Origin: Lutraria lutraria
Taxonomy: Eukaryota; Mollusca; Bivalvia; Venerida; Mactridae
NCBI GenBank assembly: GCA_964023205.1
Contig: OZ026848.1
Coordinates: 300,501 to 364,500, forward strand
Reading direction: 5' to 3'
DNA length: 64,000 bases
In this document: piece after piece, positions 10,626-22,800 of the stretch
Position numbering within the stretch: position 1 is the stretch's first letter
Layout of the letters: every line of letters starts with the position of its first letter
Program-made: the position numbers and the translations under genes
The notes under the pieces: generated by a model
Database searches by the model: none
The model's input: only the letters and a program-made list of their open reading frames with translations
Told to the model about the DNA's origin: nothing

Positions 10626-11639
10626 ATAATGTAAAAACTGATATTCGATAACAGTTCCAAAATTTGACAAAGCATATTATAAAATACAATAAGCATATGA
10701 AAACTGTATAAAGGATACAAAAATGAAGAGTAATGATGATTTTGCGACATGACAATGAACATCACAATGAAAGGACACTACTAGTATATGTTTACATTTG
10801 CATTGTAAGTGTTATCATGTAAGTTGGTTATTATAGATTAGAAATGAATTCCATGTACTATAGATGAATACATGTTGTTAAAACGATACTGCATTGTTAT
10901 TAAACATAAACAAATTATCGACAATACATAATCAGTTTATATTATATAAATATGTAAAAGAATAGAAAAGATGCTAATATACATAATTCATTAATAAATA
11001 TCAAACAAAGCATTGCATATTAAAATATATAAAAGTTCAAACAAAAAACGTTCGTTCAAAAATATTTTAGACTTTGTGAAACAGTCTTGTAGTAAAGGAG
11101 ACATAAATTATTAAGATTAAAAGAAGGCCTTAACACAAGAATATTTCAAGACGTTTCATTAATGGCAAAAATCTCCTGATCGATTAATCGGACAATTGTA
11201 ACACTGTTTTACATACACGTAGTTAAGGAGCCTGGAGAAATCGAAATTTAAACAACTGTTAGCGTTTTAGCAGACCTTTTATAACCGATAACTTGTTTAT
11301 TTTGTTTCTAAAGGTTATTCACATCAAGAATTATATTTGCAATTGATTTTGATTATGTCACACTGTCTGTTTATACTTAATAATTATAATGTCCTCTTGT
11401 ATTTGTAAATGCACATGAATTAAACTTATCTATCAAGAATATGACATGCGTTTGAATAAGTGAAGTTTGCGACAAAATAAAGTGATATATAATGAGTCTT
11501 CTGTTACGCATGTGTAGTTAAACTGTTTTCTTTTCTCTTCCATTCATTGTTTTTTTTAATCGTATATTATATGTCTGTATACTGTTTAAGTTCCAATAAT
11601 CACAAAATTTATGGATTTGTATCTTTGCAGTCAGTTTTG
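10626..11639. other. intergenic, no gene
   Basis: AT-rich spacer between two oppositely oriented retroelement 3' ends. No reverse-transcriptase motif was seen by eye. Confidence 0.4.
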
Positions 11640-11812
11640 GACAATGTGTGCATGTTTATAATCATTGCCTTCTCCGCAGCACAGATACAGTATTGTTCTA
11701 TATTATGTATATATGTGCATGTACATTTGTTTTTGTTTTTTGTTGTGTTCATAAATGTAAATATCCTCATGGGCCGCAAGGCTAATTGGATGTACTGAAA
11801 TAAACTATTATA
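11640..11812 (+). mobile_element. retroelement 3' end fragment (forward)
   Basis: Contains CCTCATGGGCCGCAAGGC, then GAAATAAAC as an A-rich end. The GGGCCGCAAGGC core and its flanks match the reverse copy near 10540. The 83-codon frame over 11547-11798 lies largely in this fragment and is not considered a gene. Confidence 0.5.
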
Positions 11813-13332
11813 GGTTGCTTAACTTAGTTTCAGACATAACAAATTGAAGATGTACGATATTAGTCAGTGGAGGCAATCCATATTTGTGCATGGATACTCG
11901 AAGTAATGAAAATATCTTTGCCACACCCATTTTGGTGATAAATGCTTGCAACATGCCAACAGCCTCGGAGCGTTTTCTGACATTGTAGTTGTTGAATTAA
12001 TCACATAATCTAAACAACGTTTGTGCATGTTTCAGGAAAAAAGCCGATTATTTTATTTTCCTGAGAAAGTCGCTGATATTTTCGTGAATATTCACGAATA
12101 TTTTCGAAATAAACTCGTGAATAGTGAAGTTTGTAAATGGTTCTTTTATATCAAGTTTTCCCGCCCGTTTCACTAAAATCACATAAATTCGCTTTCTACG
12201 AGAATGTCGTTTATACGGTGGAAAACGATATCTTTTATTACAATAAGAAATTTTACATTGGATGTTCAAATTTGTCATAGTTAAGTCAAATATTTGATTG
12301 GCTTTTAACTTTTTACAATTCATCGCCAAATATATCATTTACATTTGCGGGCGGTACATGATTACAATATTCATATATAATGAAAATATTTCATTTAATA
12401 TTGTAACGAATCATGGTTTAATAATATAACACTGAAATTCTCAAACATATTATACGATTTCTCTGACAATACTCTTCACTTTAAAACAATGCTACGCTTT
12501 TGGTCGTCATTAAATGAATGCATTTACCAATCACAAATCGTGTCTTTTTGTTGAAAAACAGTAAATCAAATTTCACACACAATACAATGGTATCTAATTT
12601 TGTGTTAAATGTATATACATGTATGAATGAACATGTTGTGACACGCATGTTTCTCGTGGGAAACGATATTTACGTGAAATTGTGTTTCTTTTCCTATCCC
12701 CTCAAATATTGGCTAGTGAATAAATTCTGTCAGAAAATTACATATTATACTCTTTTATAATAATGTGTCTATTTCTTTAAAATGCCCCTCACAGTACATG
12801 TTAGAACGTGTAAGCAGACATTGTTTTACAAACAAACAAACAAACAAGTAAGCGACCACCAATGTATGTCTCAATGCATGCTTTTCTGGTGTTAAGAAAA
12901 AACAATTTTGTCATATTAATACAAACGTACATATCTTATAACGCACAGGAATATTTTATTGTAGTTAATTAGAACAAGACAAACCCAATAGAGCAACTGT
13001 AGAAAGCCATGTTTCCAACGTTGTTTATTTATAACCGATGGGTCCTTTCGGCCGAAAGTTCGGCATTTATTATCATTAAGAACGAGATCAAACCCGAAAT
13101 AATGAATTTTATACAGGTCACTGTCCCTCTTTTGCAGCTTGTCGATATGAAATATGCGTCTAATTAAGTGGAGATTGGTCTACATGAAGATTGCAGAAAT
13201 ATAGATAAATAAGTTTTTCGATAAAGAATAGGTATGTCTGTGTGAGAGATTGGCTATATAAACAGTGTCAGTATCCAGTGTGACCTCCATTTTTACGAAT
13301 ATCATAGAGATCGTGTCGCCTTATTTTATCTG
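11813..13332. other. intergenic, small palindromes only
   Basis: AT-rich, no gene recognised. It holds two exact 14-bp palindromes, CGTGAATATTCACG near 12083 and CTTTCGGCCGAAAG at 13045-13058, and a short (CAAA)n run near 12825-12846. Confidence 0.45.
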
Positions 13333-13600
13333 TACGATCGCGGTTGTGGTGCAGTGGTTAGTGTGCTGGGCTTGTAACTCGGCGATCCGGGTTTGAATCC
13401 CAGTAGCGACAGGTCATACCATTCTATGAATAATTGTCAAAAATGTCGTTTTCTTTCTTTTGTGGAGAAGTTGCCGACTCCATACGGAAGGGCTAGTTAG
13501 TAGCGATTGGTCCGGGGGATGGTTAACCGACCACCGTATACAAGTATTGCTGTTAACGATATACAATGGCTGATGCGTGCGATAAAATGTATTAATCATT
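13333..13600 (+). mobile_element. tRNA-derived SINE head and partial body
   Basis: The sequence GTGGTGCAGTGGTTAGTG (A-box region), CTTGTAA (anticodon-like loop), GGCGATCC and GGTTTGAATCCC (B-box region), ending AGTAGCGAC, folds as a degenerate tRNA. The anticodon position would read TGT. Mismatches in the acceptor and T stems, and the shared GGCGATCC with the SINE at 3662-3914, favour a SINE head over a working tRNA gene. The body continues for about 150-200 bp with an unclear end. Confidence 0.6.
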
Positions 13601-14399
13601 TACACAAAATGCCAATCGAGCGAGCCAGTACAAGAATCAAATACAGATTGACATAAATCACTGCTTGAATGTTTCGTAAAATTTCAACAATTGATACATT
13701 CCATTGCATAAAGTTCATACAATTATTCGTTCAGCACTTTCTCTTTTGAACAAGTAGTATCGCAAATTTTATCTATTTATTGTCTATCGATGTTGACGTT
13801 CGATGAAATAATCATCTTGTATCTATAATATATCATCTGTTCCGTTGCATAATTGTTGCTTGTGTGTATACAACGGGTAAGTGAAACGCAGGTTGACGTG
13901 CACGTGCTTAACAAAACAATCGGTTTTCTATTGAAGGAATAATTAGACCTACAATTTGTAAACAATGGCATAATCGTTTCCACAATTCATGATGTTCATT
14001 AAGAGTAACCATATCAGTAGAAGTATAAAAAGAGACATAAAGAGTAAAGTATCTATTTTGTGTCGGCGTACTAACCAACTTCTACTTGTAATTAATTGTA
14101 AATATTTCCTTATTTGTATTTTTGAAGCATTTCGTGACATTATGGAACAAGTTTTGAACATTAATGTGAACACTTTTAATGTTAATTGCGTATCAAATTC
14201 AAATCATGGTTTCTTTTGTAACCAATCATGGTAACCGATTCAAAATTAAGGGATACCCATCATATGGTATTAGCAGCATATGATAATTGTGTGTAGTGTG
14301 ATTTTATCAAACTGTAAAAGCTGAATAAGTACACGCTCGCTGAATGCGATAATTACCACAGGCGATAGTTTTCGTTTAATTTACCGTTTTCATTTTTGC
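13601..14399. other. intergenic, no gene
   Basis: AT-rich. Overlapping short frames on both strands (13777-14234) have no recognisable features. Confidence 0.45.
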
Positions 14400-15145
14400 T
14401 CAATGTACACATTTCTACTTGTAACTAATTACACGTACTAGTATTTTAGCACTTGTACCCAATAACGTGTAATTGAATTACTTATTAATGTGAATTAGTT
14501 TTTTCAGATTTATAAATCAACCATTGCAATTGCAGGAATGTACAGCCTTGCAATAGGGATAACCCTTTGTGCAGATGAGTATACACGCTATTAATAAGGT
14601 GTTAAATGTAATTTAACATTCTGTACAGACAGATTTACACTTACTTGTCTTAATCACGAAATCGTAATTACTTGCATTTTTACTAAATAACGCTTACTTA
14701 ATTACATGTGTTTAGTATTCAATTTTCAGTAATTAATTACACATGCACTGTACTTACTTACCAGAACTTAATTACATGTAATTGTACCTTATTACCAGTA
14801 ATAAATTACTTGTGTTTTGTATTTAATTTCTAGTTCTTACTTGCATATACTTTGTAATTACTAGTATTTAACTATGTATGTTTTGTACTTAATTATCAGT
14901 ACTATATTAAACATATTCATACTTAAGTAATTGTGTTTTGTATTCAGTCTTAGCACTTATAATTAGGTTTGTTTTGTACTTATTTACCAGCACTTAATTA
15001 CATTTGTTATACACTTGATTACCAGTATTTTATTACATATGTTTTTTTACTTAATTACCAGTACTTAACTGCGTATGAGTTGTTCTTTATTAGCAGTACT
15101 TAATTATTTAGGTCTTTTTATAGAAATAGCAGTGCTTTTGTACTT
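14400..15145. repeat. degenerate AT-rich minisatellite
   Basis: Irregular repetition of TACTTAATTACCAGTACTTA and TTACATGTGTTTTG-like segments, with a rough spacing of 30-45 bp. Units are strongly diverged and no two adjacent ones are identical, so this is an old tandem array. The motif AATTACATGTAATT within it is itself palindromic. Confidence 0.65.
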
Positions 15146-15377
15146 GTACCATGCACATGCTTTTGTTCAATCGTCATAAACTCATCTTGATCCTATTATA
15201 AAGACATATTATTATCATTAATATGTGCTTATCAGCTGAAAATTTCTTGTGGGTATATAACACCTGTTGCTGTGTGCGTGCTTTGCAAGAAACCCGATTG
15301 TTTAGTTTTGAATGATAAATTAGACAAGAAACTTTGAAAGCCATAACATCATGCTTGTCATGAGTAACCCTTACAAC

Positions 15378-15485
15378 AATAAGTAAGTAAGTAAGTATAT
15401 GTTTTATTAAAGTGACCTGTGTAAACATATACAACATAGGTATAAAGCATTCAATAAATACACCCGGCCCAATGGACCTATAAAT
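15378..15485 (-). mobile_element. retroelement 3' end with (TTAC)n tail, reverse
   Basis: On the minus strand GGTCCATTGGGCCGGGTG is followed by an AT-rich stretch, an AATAAAAC hexamer context and then TACTTACTTACTTACTT. A GGGCC box, a polyadenylation-like hexamer and a simple-repeat tail fit the 3' end of a non-LTR retroelement. It is possibly a distant relative of the fragments at 10490 and 11640. Confidence 0.5.
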
Positions 15486-16085
15486 CACTATTAAACTAGA
15501 AGTAGCATGGTATCGTTTGACAAAAACAACATGGTATATGTAATAGATAAATAAATAAATGAGTCAACAGATAAATAGGTTGATTGGTTACTTGTACATT
15601 TATAATGAGTCAATTGCACGTTCAATTATGTACAGAGCGCACATTGTTATATTTATGAAATTAAAAACTATTTGCAAATATGAATAGTAAAATAATAAAC
15701 AGGCAGGTTACTAATTTATAGACAATTATATAAATTCAGAAGATCGATATGCCATACACATTGAAACCGACAAAGGCTAAAGTTTGCATTTTGAACCAAT
15801 GTACATACACCTTTCTACTAATGATAAATGACTATTATTTAATTGTTAGTATTATAGTTCTTGCACCCAGATACTTGTTAATATTGATATTTATGCTTTT
15901 CAGATTTCATAAATCAAATGTAGTGCAGATATTCAACAGCATTGTAATAGGGATACATGTTTGTTTAGATAAGTATTCTTTTACCTACTATTTACATATT
16001 ACACATTTTATGTAGATCTACTTAATTTGATTATATATTATGCATGTATAGCTAATTGAAATTTTTTAAATTGTTCAAGCTTACA
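15486..16085. other. intergenic, no gene
   Basis: AT-rich with a short (AAAT)n run near 15545. No gene was recognised; the 88-codon frame at 15749-16015 has no family features. Confidence 0.45.
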
Positions 16086-16151
16086 TACAGTCAAACCTGT
16101 GTTAGCGGACCATCTCCGAATAAAGCCTCTCCCCCTGTGTCTAAAGGTCAT
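16086..16151 (+). mobile_element. DNA-transposon end, copy 3
   Basis: Starts TACAGTCAAACCTGTGTTAG, continues GGACCATCTCCGAATAAAG and ends CTAAAGGTCATCG. It is the best-preserved of three copies in the window. CAGTCAAACC after TA is a plausible terminal inverted repeat. Confidence 0.65.
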
Positions 16152-16565
16152 CGTTAGAAAACCCGTCATTGAGTATAAACAACAAAATTACCTCTAAATT
16201 ATGGTCACCTGTCAATAAATGCCACATTATATTCTTCCCAATAGCAGTATTTGTTCACAGCTCTTTTCCTAGCATTTACATTATCATTACTGGTTTTGTT
16301 AATAATGTCTTGTTATTTATTACTAAGAGATACTTAGTTAAAAGTTCATAGTTATTTGATTACTTGTGTCCTTGAACTCAACTCTCACTGTTTGACAATC
16401 TGGACTGTGTACATTATATTTTTGAAATAATCAGAACTTAATTATTTGCAATTTGTATTTGATCCCTTGTTTAACTGATTTGCCATTATATTTCAGGGCA
16501 AACCAGTATTCTATAACATCTAAACAAAATTGAAATTATGAGCGAGACTGCTGTTATCGACAGTG

Positions 16566-16733
16566 TCTTTTCTGTGTTCGGTGTTTGTGCTTAGTGATTG
16601 CACATAGTGTTTTGTGCGAAGTGTTCGTACTTAGTGCTTTTTGCGTAGTGTTTGTGCATAGTGTTTATGCTAAGTGCTTTTTGTGTAGTGTTTGTGCATA
16701 GTGTTTTGTGCGTAGTGTTTGTGCATAGTATTT
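16566..16733 (+). repeat. G/T-rich minisatellite
   Basis: Tandem GTGCATAGTGTTTTGTGCGT-like units, with a subunit of about 13-14 bp (AGTGTTTGTGCAT / AGTGCTTTTTGCGT). It has about a dozen subunits and strong strand asymmetry (G and T on the + strand). Confidence 0.75.
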
Positions 16734-17899
16734 TTTTCTGTGTTAAATTTGTGTTTGTGAAATAAAATTTGGATTAGGATTATTTAGGATGGATTTCTGA
16801 AGTAGGTGGAGTTTCTCGTACACAGCACTTAACTGTCACAATGATAGGTCCTATCACATGATCTAACTTCACGTGCACTATTTTTTTAGGATTAGGAAGA
16901 AAAAATATATTTTTTAAATTTTTGAATATTTTAAGTAATTACATTTTTCAAATACTTAAATTATTTACTTTATCACTGATGTTTTAACATAACAGCATAA
17001 GGTCATCTAAGTGTGAATCTTGGAACAACAAAAAACAACAACAACGTTTTCGTAAATATAGTTTTCGTGGATTAGGTTTTCGTAGAATGAAATCACAAAG
17101 AATGAATAAGGTTCGCGATATACAATAGCATGCGCTTATGAACGTTTATCAAAAAAGTCAGAATGTCTAAATGTAAATATTGTATATACGCTAGAAAATT
17201 ATTTTTCTGCGAACTATTGTCCTAATGAAACAAATCAAAGTACTTCAAGATCAGAAGGAATGCGATTTTATATTGAACTCAACCTTTAACCTATCACATT
17301 CTGTTCTTAGCGTGAAAATCTGACAGACACACAAACAGACTGAAAATTAAAAAAATAAACATACGATGTTTTATTTTGACACAGGTTAAAACTAACTTTT
17401 GGAAGTTTTCTTCAGTATAAAATACAATCAGATGAATACACAAATATCCATTAATATATAAATTAAGTAGACCGTTATTTTCACTAGTATTTGGATGGCT
17501 ATGAAATCTAATCACTTGCATGAAATATTCCAAATACTGTTCATGAAATACATGAACAATCCTAGCAACATAGTTAATATCATTCACTTACATAAAATAA
17601 ATGAATAATGAACCCAGTACGCATAATATCCAAAAAGACTCGAATCATGAATAACATTCATAGTTGCCTTAAGGTGAATCAAAATTGGACAAAATGGCCG
17701 TCTGACATTTTAGGTATGCAATCTAAAGAAATGGAATTGTTCAATAATTACTGAAAGTCACATTACTGAAAAAAAATTTTATCAATAGCTAATGATTAAA
17801 TGTACATTTCTGCACCAGTATCTACAATTCTCACCTGAACTTAAGCGAATTCCATTTGTCAAAAATAATGTATCACGATATCAACCCTAATTCAAACTA
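16734..17899. other. intergenic, left of satellite
   Basis: AT-rich sequence without a recognised gene. Near 17900 a stretch like TCATGAATTAGGCCAATGAC resembles the end of a satellite monomer, so the array probably starts about there. Confidence 0.45.
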
Positions 17900-19887
17900 C
17901 AATGTTCATGAATTAGGCCAATGACATGTAAATCAAACCACGCGACCGGAGAACCATGCATTTCCGAACTAAATATTGACCATTTTGAACAATTTTCATG
18001 ACAAGTACTGCATTATTTCACTATACATACAGGCAATCATATCAAAAGGATCTTTAGAACGATATGTGAATTCCTAAAAAATAAATATATAGAATGCAAA
18101 TTATTTGAAAATTTGTCCGTAGAAAAGTAAACAAAACCCGTGGACTGGTCGTCATGCATGTACACTGCGTTTAATAAATTCAGTTCAACAATTTAGTATA
18201 TCGTTCGAAATTCAAAAGCAATCATTAAGGACATGAAAAACTCATTGTTTAAAATGTATTCCCAACATATATGTACTTTAATTATAATAATTAGTCATTA
18301 TGTTTTTATAGAACAATATAATCAAACCCGCGGGCGGAGAACCATGCATTTCCGACCTAAATGTTGAATATTTTGGACTTTTAAAAGACAAAATCATTCA
18401 TTATTTCATAATACATACAGTCAATCATATCAAAAGTTTTAAGAAATGTATTTTGATTCCCTTAAAATTAAATATGGCGTGTAAATGATCAAATGAAATA
18501 TCCGCGGAAAAGTAAACAAAACGCGTGGCATGAATATCATACATGTACATTATGCATCAATCATTCGAGTCATTATTTTGAGATATTGTCTGCAAATCAT
18601 ATTTAACAATTAAAGCCATGTCAAGGTTCCTGTTTAAAATGCATAACGATCATTTAAGTTCATTCATTTGGTTATGCAATCAATATACATATTTTGTATT
18701 GACAATAATAAATATGATCAAACCTCGCGTGCGGAGAACCATGCATTTTAGGACTAAATATTGACCATTTTGAACAATGTTCATGACAAGTAATGCATTA
18801 TATCACTATACATACAGGCAATCATATCAAAAAGATCTTTAGGACAATATGTGAATTCTTTTAGAATTGAATATAGTGTGTATAAATGATACAATCATTT
18901 GTCCGTAGAAAAGTAAACAAAACCCGTGGCCTGGTCATGAAGCATATACATTGTGTTTAATAAATTCAGTTCAACGATTTAGAATATTGTTCGATAAACA
19001 AAAGCAAGCATTAAGGACAAAACAAACTTATTGTTTTAAATTTATTCCCAACATATATGTACATTAGTTATGATAATTAGACATTATGTTTTATAGAACA
19101 ATTTAATCAAACCCGCGGGCGCAGAACCATGCATTTCCGACCTAAATGTTGACCATTTTGGACTTTTTAAAATTCATAATCATTCATTATTTGATAATAC
19201 ATACATTCAATCATATCTAAAGGTCTTAAGAAATTTATTATGATTCCCTTAAAATTAAATACGGCGTGTATTAAATGGTCAAATGAAATATCCGCGGAAA
19301 AGTAAACAAAACCCGTGGCATGATTATCATACATGTACAATATGTATCATTCATTCTAGACGTTAATTTGAGATATTGTCTGCAAATCATATGTAACAAT
19401 TAAAGCCAAGTCAAGGTTCCTTTTTAAAATTCATAACCATCATTTAAGTTCATTAATTAGGTCATGTAATCTATATATTGACAATGAAACATATAATCAA
19501 ACCACGCGTCCGAAGAACCACGCATTTTAGGACTAAATATTGACCATTTTGAACAATGTTCATGATAAGTAATGCATCATTTCACTATACATATAGGCAA
19601 TCATATCAAAAAGATCTTTAGGACAATATGTGAATTCTTTTAGAATTGAATATAGTGTGTATAAATAATACAATCATTTGTCCGTAGAAAAGTAAACAAA
19701 ACCCGTGGCCTGGTCATGAAGCATATACATTGTGTTTAATAAATCCAATTCAACGATTTAGTATATTGTTCGATAAACAAAAGCAATCATAAAGGACAAG
19801 ATAAAATTATTGTTTAAAATGTATTCCCAACATATATGTACTTTAATTATGACAATTAGACATTATGTTTTCATAGAGCAATAAAAT
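17900..19887. repeat. satellite array, left edge (diverged monomers)
   Basis: Monomers begin (at the CAAACC of their first box) at 17934, 18323, 18719, 19108 and 19498, each 389-396 bp long. They alternate B, A, B, A, B. They are more diverged from the core consensus than the core copies are from each other: the first copy has CCACGCGACCGGAGAACC instead of CCCGCGGGCGGAGAACC. That is usual for array margins that escape homogenisation. Confidence 0.9.
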
Positions 19888-22800
19888 CAAACCCGCGGGC
19901 GGAGAACCATGCATTTCCGACCTAAATGTTGACCATTTTGGACTTTTTAAAAGACATAATCATTCATTATTTGATGATACATACATTCAATCATATATAC
20001 AGATTCTTATGAAATGCATTTTGATTCCCTTAAAATTAAATATGACGTGTAAATGATCAAATGAAATATCCGCGGAAAAGTAAACAAAACCCGTGACATG
20101 AATATCATACATGTACATTATGCATCACGCATTTTAGTCATTAATTTGAGATGTTTTCTGCAAATCATATTTAACAATTAAAACCAAGTCAAGGTTCCTG
20201 TTTAAAATTCATAACCATCATTTAAGTTCATTAATTAGGTCATGTAATCGATATATTGACAATGAAAAATATGATCAAACCCGCGGGCGGAGAACCATGC
20301 ATTTTAGGACTAAATATTGACCATTTTGAACAATGTTCATGACAAGTAATGCATTATATCACTATACATACAGGCAATCATATCAAAAAGATCTTTAGGA
20401 CAATATGTGCATTCTTTTAGAATTGAATATAGCCTGTATAAATGATACAATCATTTGTCCGTAGAAAAGTAAACAAAACCCGTGGCCTGGTCATGAAGCA
20501 TATACATTGTGTTTAATAAATTCAGTTCAACGATTTAGAATATTGTTCGATAAACAAAAGCAATCATTAAGGACACGACAAACTTATTGTTTAAAATTTA
20601 TTCCCATCATATATGTACATTAATTATGATAATTAGACATTATGTTTTTATAAAACAATTTAATCAAACCCGCGAGCGGAGAACCATGCATTTCCGACCT
20701 AAATGTTGACCATTTTGGACTTTTTAAAATACATAATTATTCATTATTAGATAACACATACATTCAATCATATCTAAAGGTCTTAAGAAATTTATTATGA
20801 TTCCCTTTAAATTAAATATGGCGTGTATTAAATGGTCAAATGAAATATCAGCGGAAAAGTAAACAAAACCCGTGACATGAATATCATACATGTACAATAT
20901 GTATCATTCATTCTAGACGTTAATTTGGGATATTGTCTGCAAATCATATGTAACAATTAAAGCCAAGTCATAATTCCTTTTTAAAATTCATAACCATCAC
21001 TTAAGTTCATTAATTAGGTCATGTAATCGATATATTGACAATGAAAAATATGATCAAACCCGCGGGCGGAGAACCATGCATTTCCGACCTAAATGTTGAC
21101 CATTTTGGACTTTTTAAAATACATAATCATTCATTATTTGATAATACATACATTCAATCATATCTAAAGGTCTTAAGAAATTTATTATGATTCCCTTAAA
21201 ATTAAATAAGGCGTGTATTAAATGGTCAAATGAAATATCCTCGGAAAAGTAAACAAAACCCGTGGCATGATTATCATAAATGTACAATATGTATCATTCA
21301 TTCTAGACGTTAATTTGAGATATTGTCTGCAAATCATATGTAACAATTAAAGCCAAGTCAAGGTTCCTTTTTAAAATTCATAACCATCATTTAAGTTCAT
21401 TAATTAGGTCATGTAATCAATATATTGACAATGAAAAATATTACCAAACCTCGCGTCCGAAGAACCACGCATTTTAGGACTAAATATTGACCATTTTGAA
21501 CAATGTTCATGACAAGTAATGCATTATTTCACTATACATACAGGCAATCATATCAAAAAGATCTTTAGGACAATATGTGAATTCTTTTAGAATTGAATAT
21601 AGTGAGTATAAATAATACAATCATTTGTCCGTAGAAAAGTAAACAAAACCCGTGGCCTGGTCATGAAGCATATACATTGTGTTTAATAAATTCAGTTCAA
21701 CGATTTAGTATATTGTTCGATAAACAAAAGCAATCATAAAGGACAAGATAAACTTATTGTTTAAAATGTATTCCCAACATATATGTACTTTAATTATGAC
21801 AATTAGACATTATGTTTTCATAGAGCAATAAAATCAAACCCGCGGGCGGAGAACCATGCATTTCCGACCTAAATGTTGACCATTTTGGACTTTTTAAAAG
21901 ACATAATCATTCATTATTTGATGATACATACATTCAATCATATATACAGATTCTTATGAAATGCATTTTGATTCCCTTAAAATTAAATATGACGTGTAAA
22001 TGATCAAATGAAATATCCGCGGAAAAGTAAACAAAACCCGTGACATGAATATCATACATGTACATTATGCATCACTCATTTTAGTCATTGATTTGAGATG
22101 TTTTCTGCAAATCATATTTAACAATTAAAACCAAGTCAAGGTTCCTGTTTAAATTCATAACCATCATTTAAGTTCATTAATTAGGTCATGTAATCGATAT
22201 ATTGACAATGAAAAATATGATCAAATCCGCGGGCGGAGAACCATGCATTTTAGGACTAAATATTGACCATTTTGAACAATGTTCATGACAAGTAATGCAT
22301 TATATCACTATACATACAGACAATCATATCAAAAAGATCTTTAGGACAATATGTGCATTCTTTTAGAATTGAATATAGCCTGTATAAATGATACAATCAT
22401 TTGTCCGTAGAAAAGTAAACAAAACCCGTGGCCTGGTCATGAAGCATATACATTGTGTTTAATAAATTCAGTTCAACGATTTAGAATATTGTTCGATAAA
22501 CAAAAGCAATCATTAAGGACACGACAAACTTATTGTTTAAAATTTATTCCCAACATATATGTACATTAATTATGATAATTAGACATTATGTTTTTATAGA
22601 ACAATTTAATCAAACCCGCGGGCGGAGAACCATGCATTTCCGACCTAAATGTTGACCATTTTGGACTTTTTAAAATACATAATTATTCATTATTAGATAG
22701 CACATACATTCAATCACATCTAAAGGTCTTAAGAAATTTATTATGATTCCCTTTAAATTAAATATGGCGTGTATTAAATGGTCAAATGAAATATCCGCGG

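Noticed and set aside
13333..13407. Functional tRNA gene
   Set aside because: Acceptor and T-stem mismatches, and head sequence shared with a SINE, make a tRNA-derived SINE more likely.
10626..17640. Further receptor exons or other genes in the intergenic region
   Set aside because: I looked for Cys-loop, membrane-segment and reverse-transcriptase motifs on both strands by eye and found none; only short random frames.
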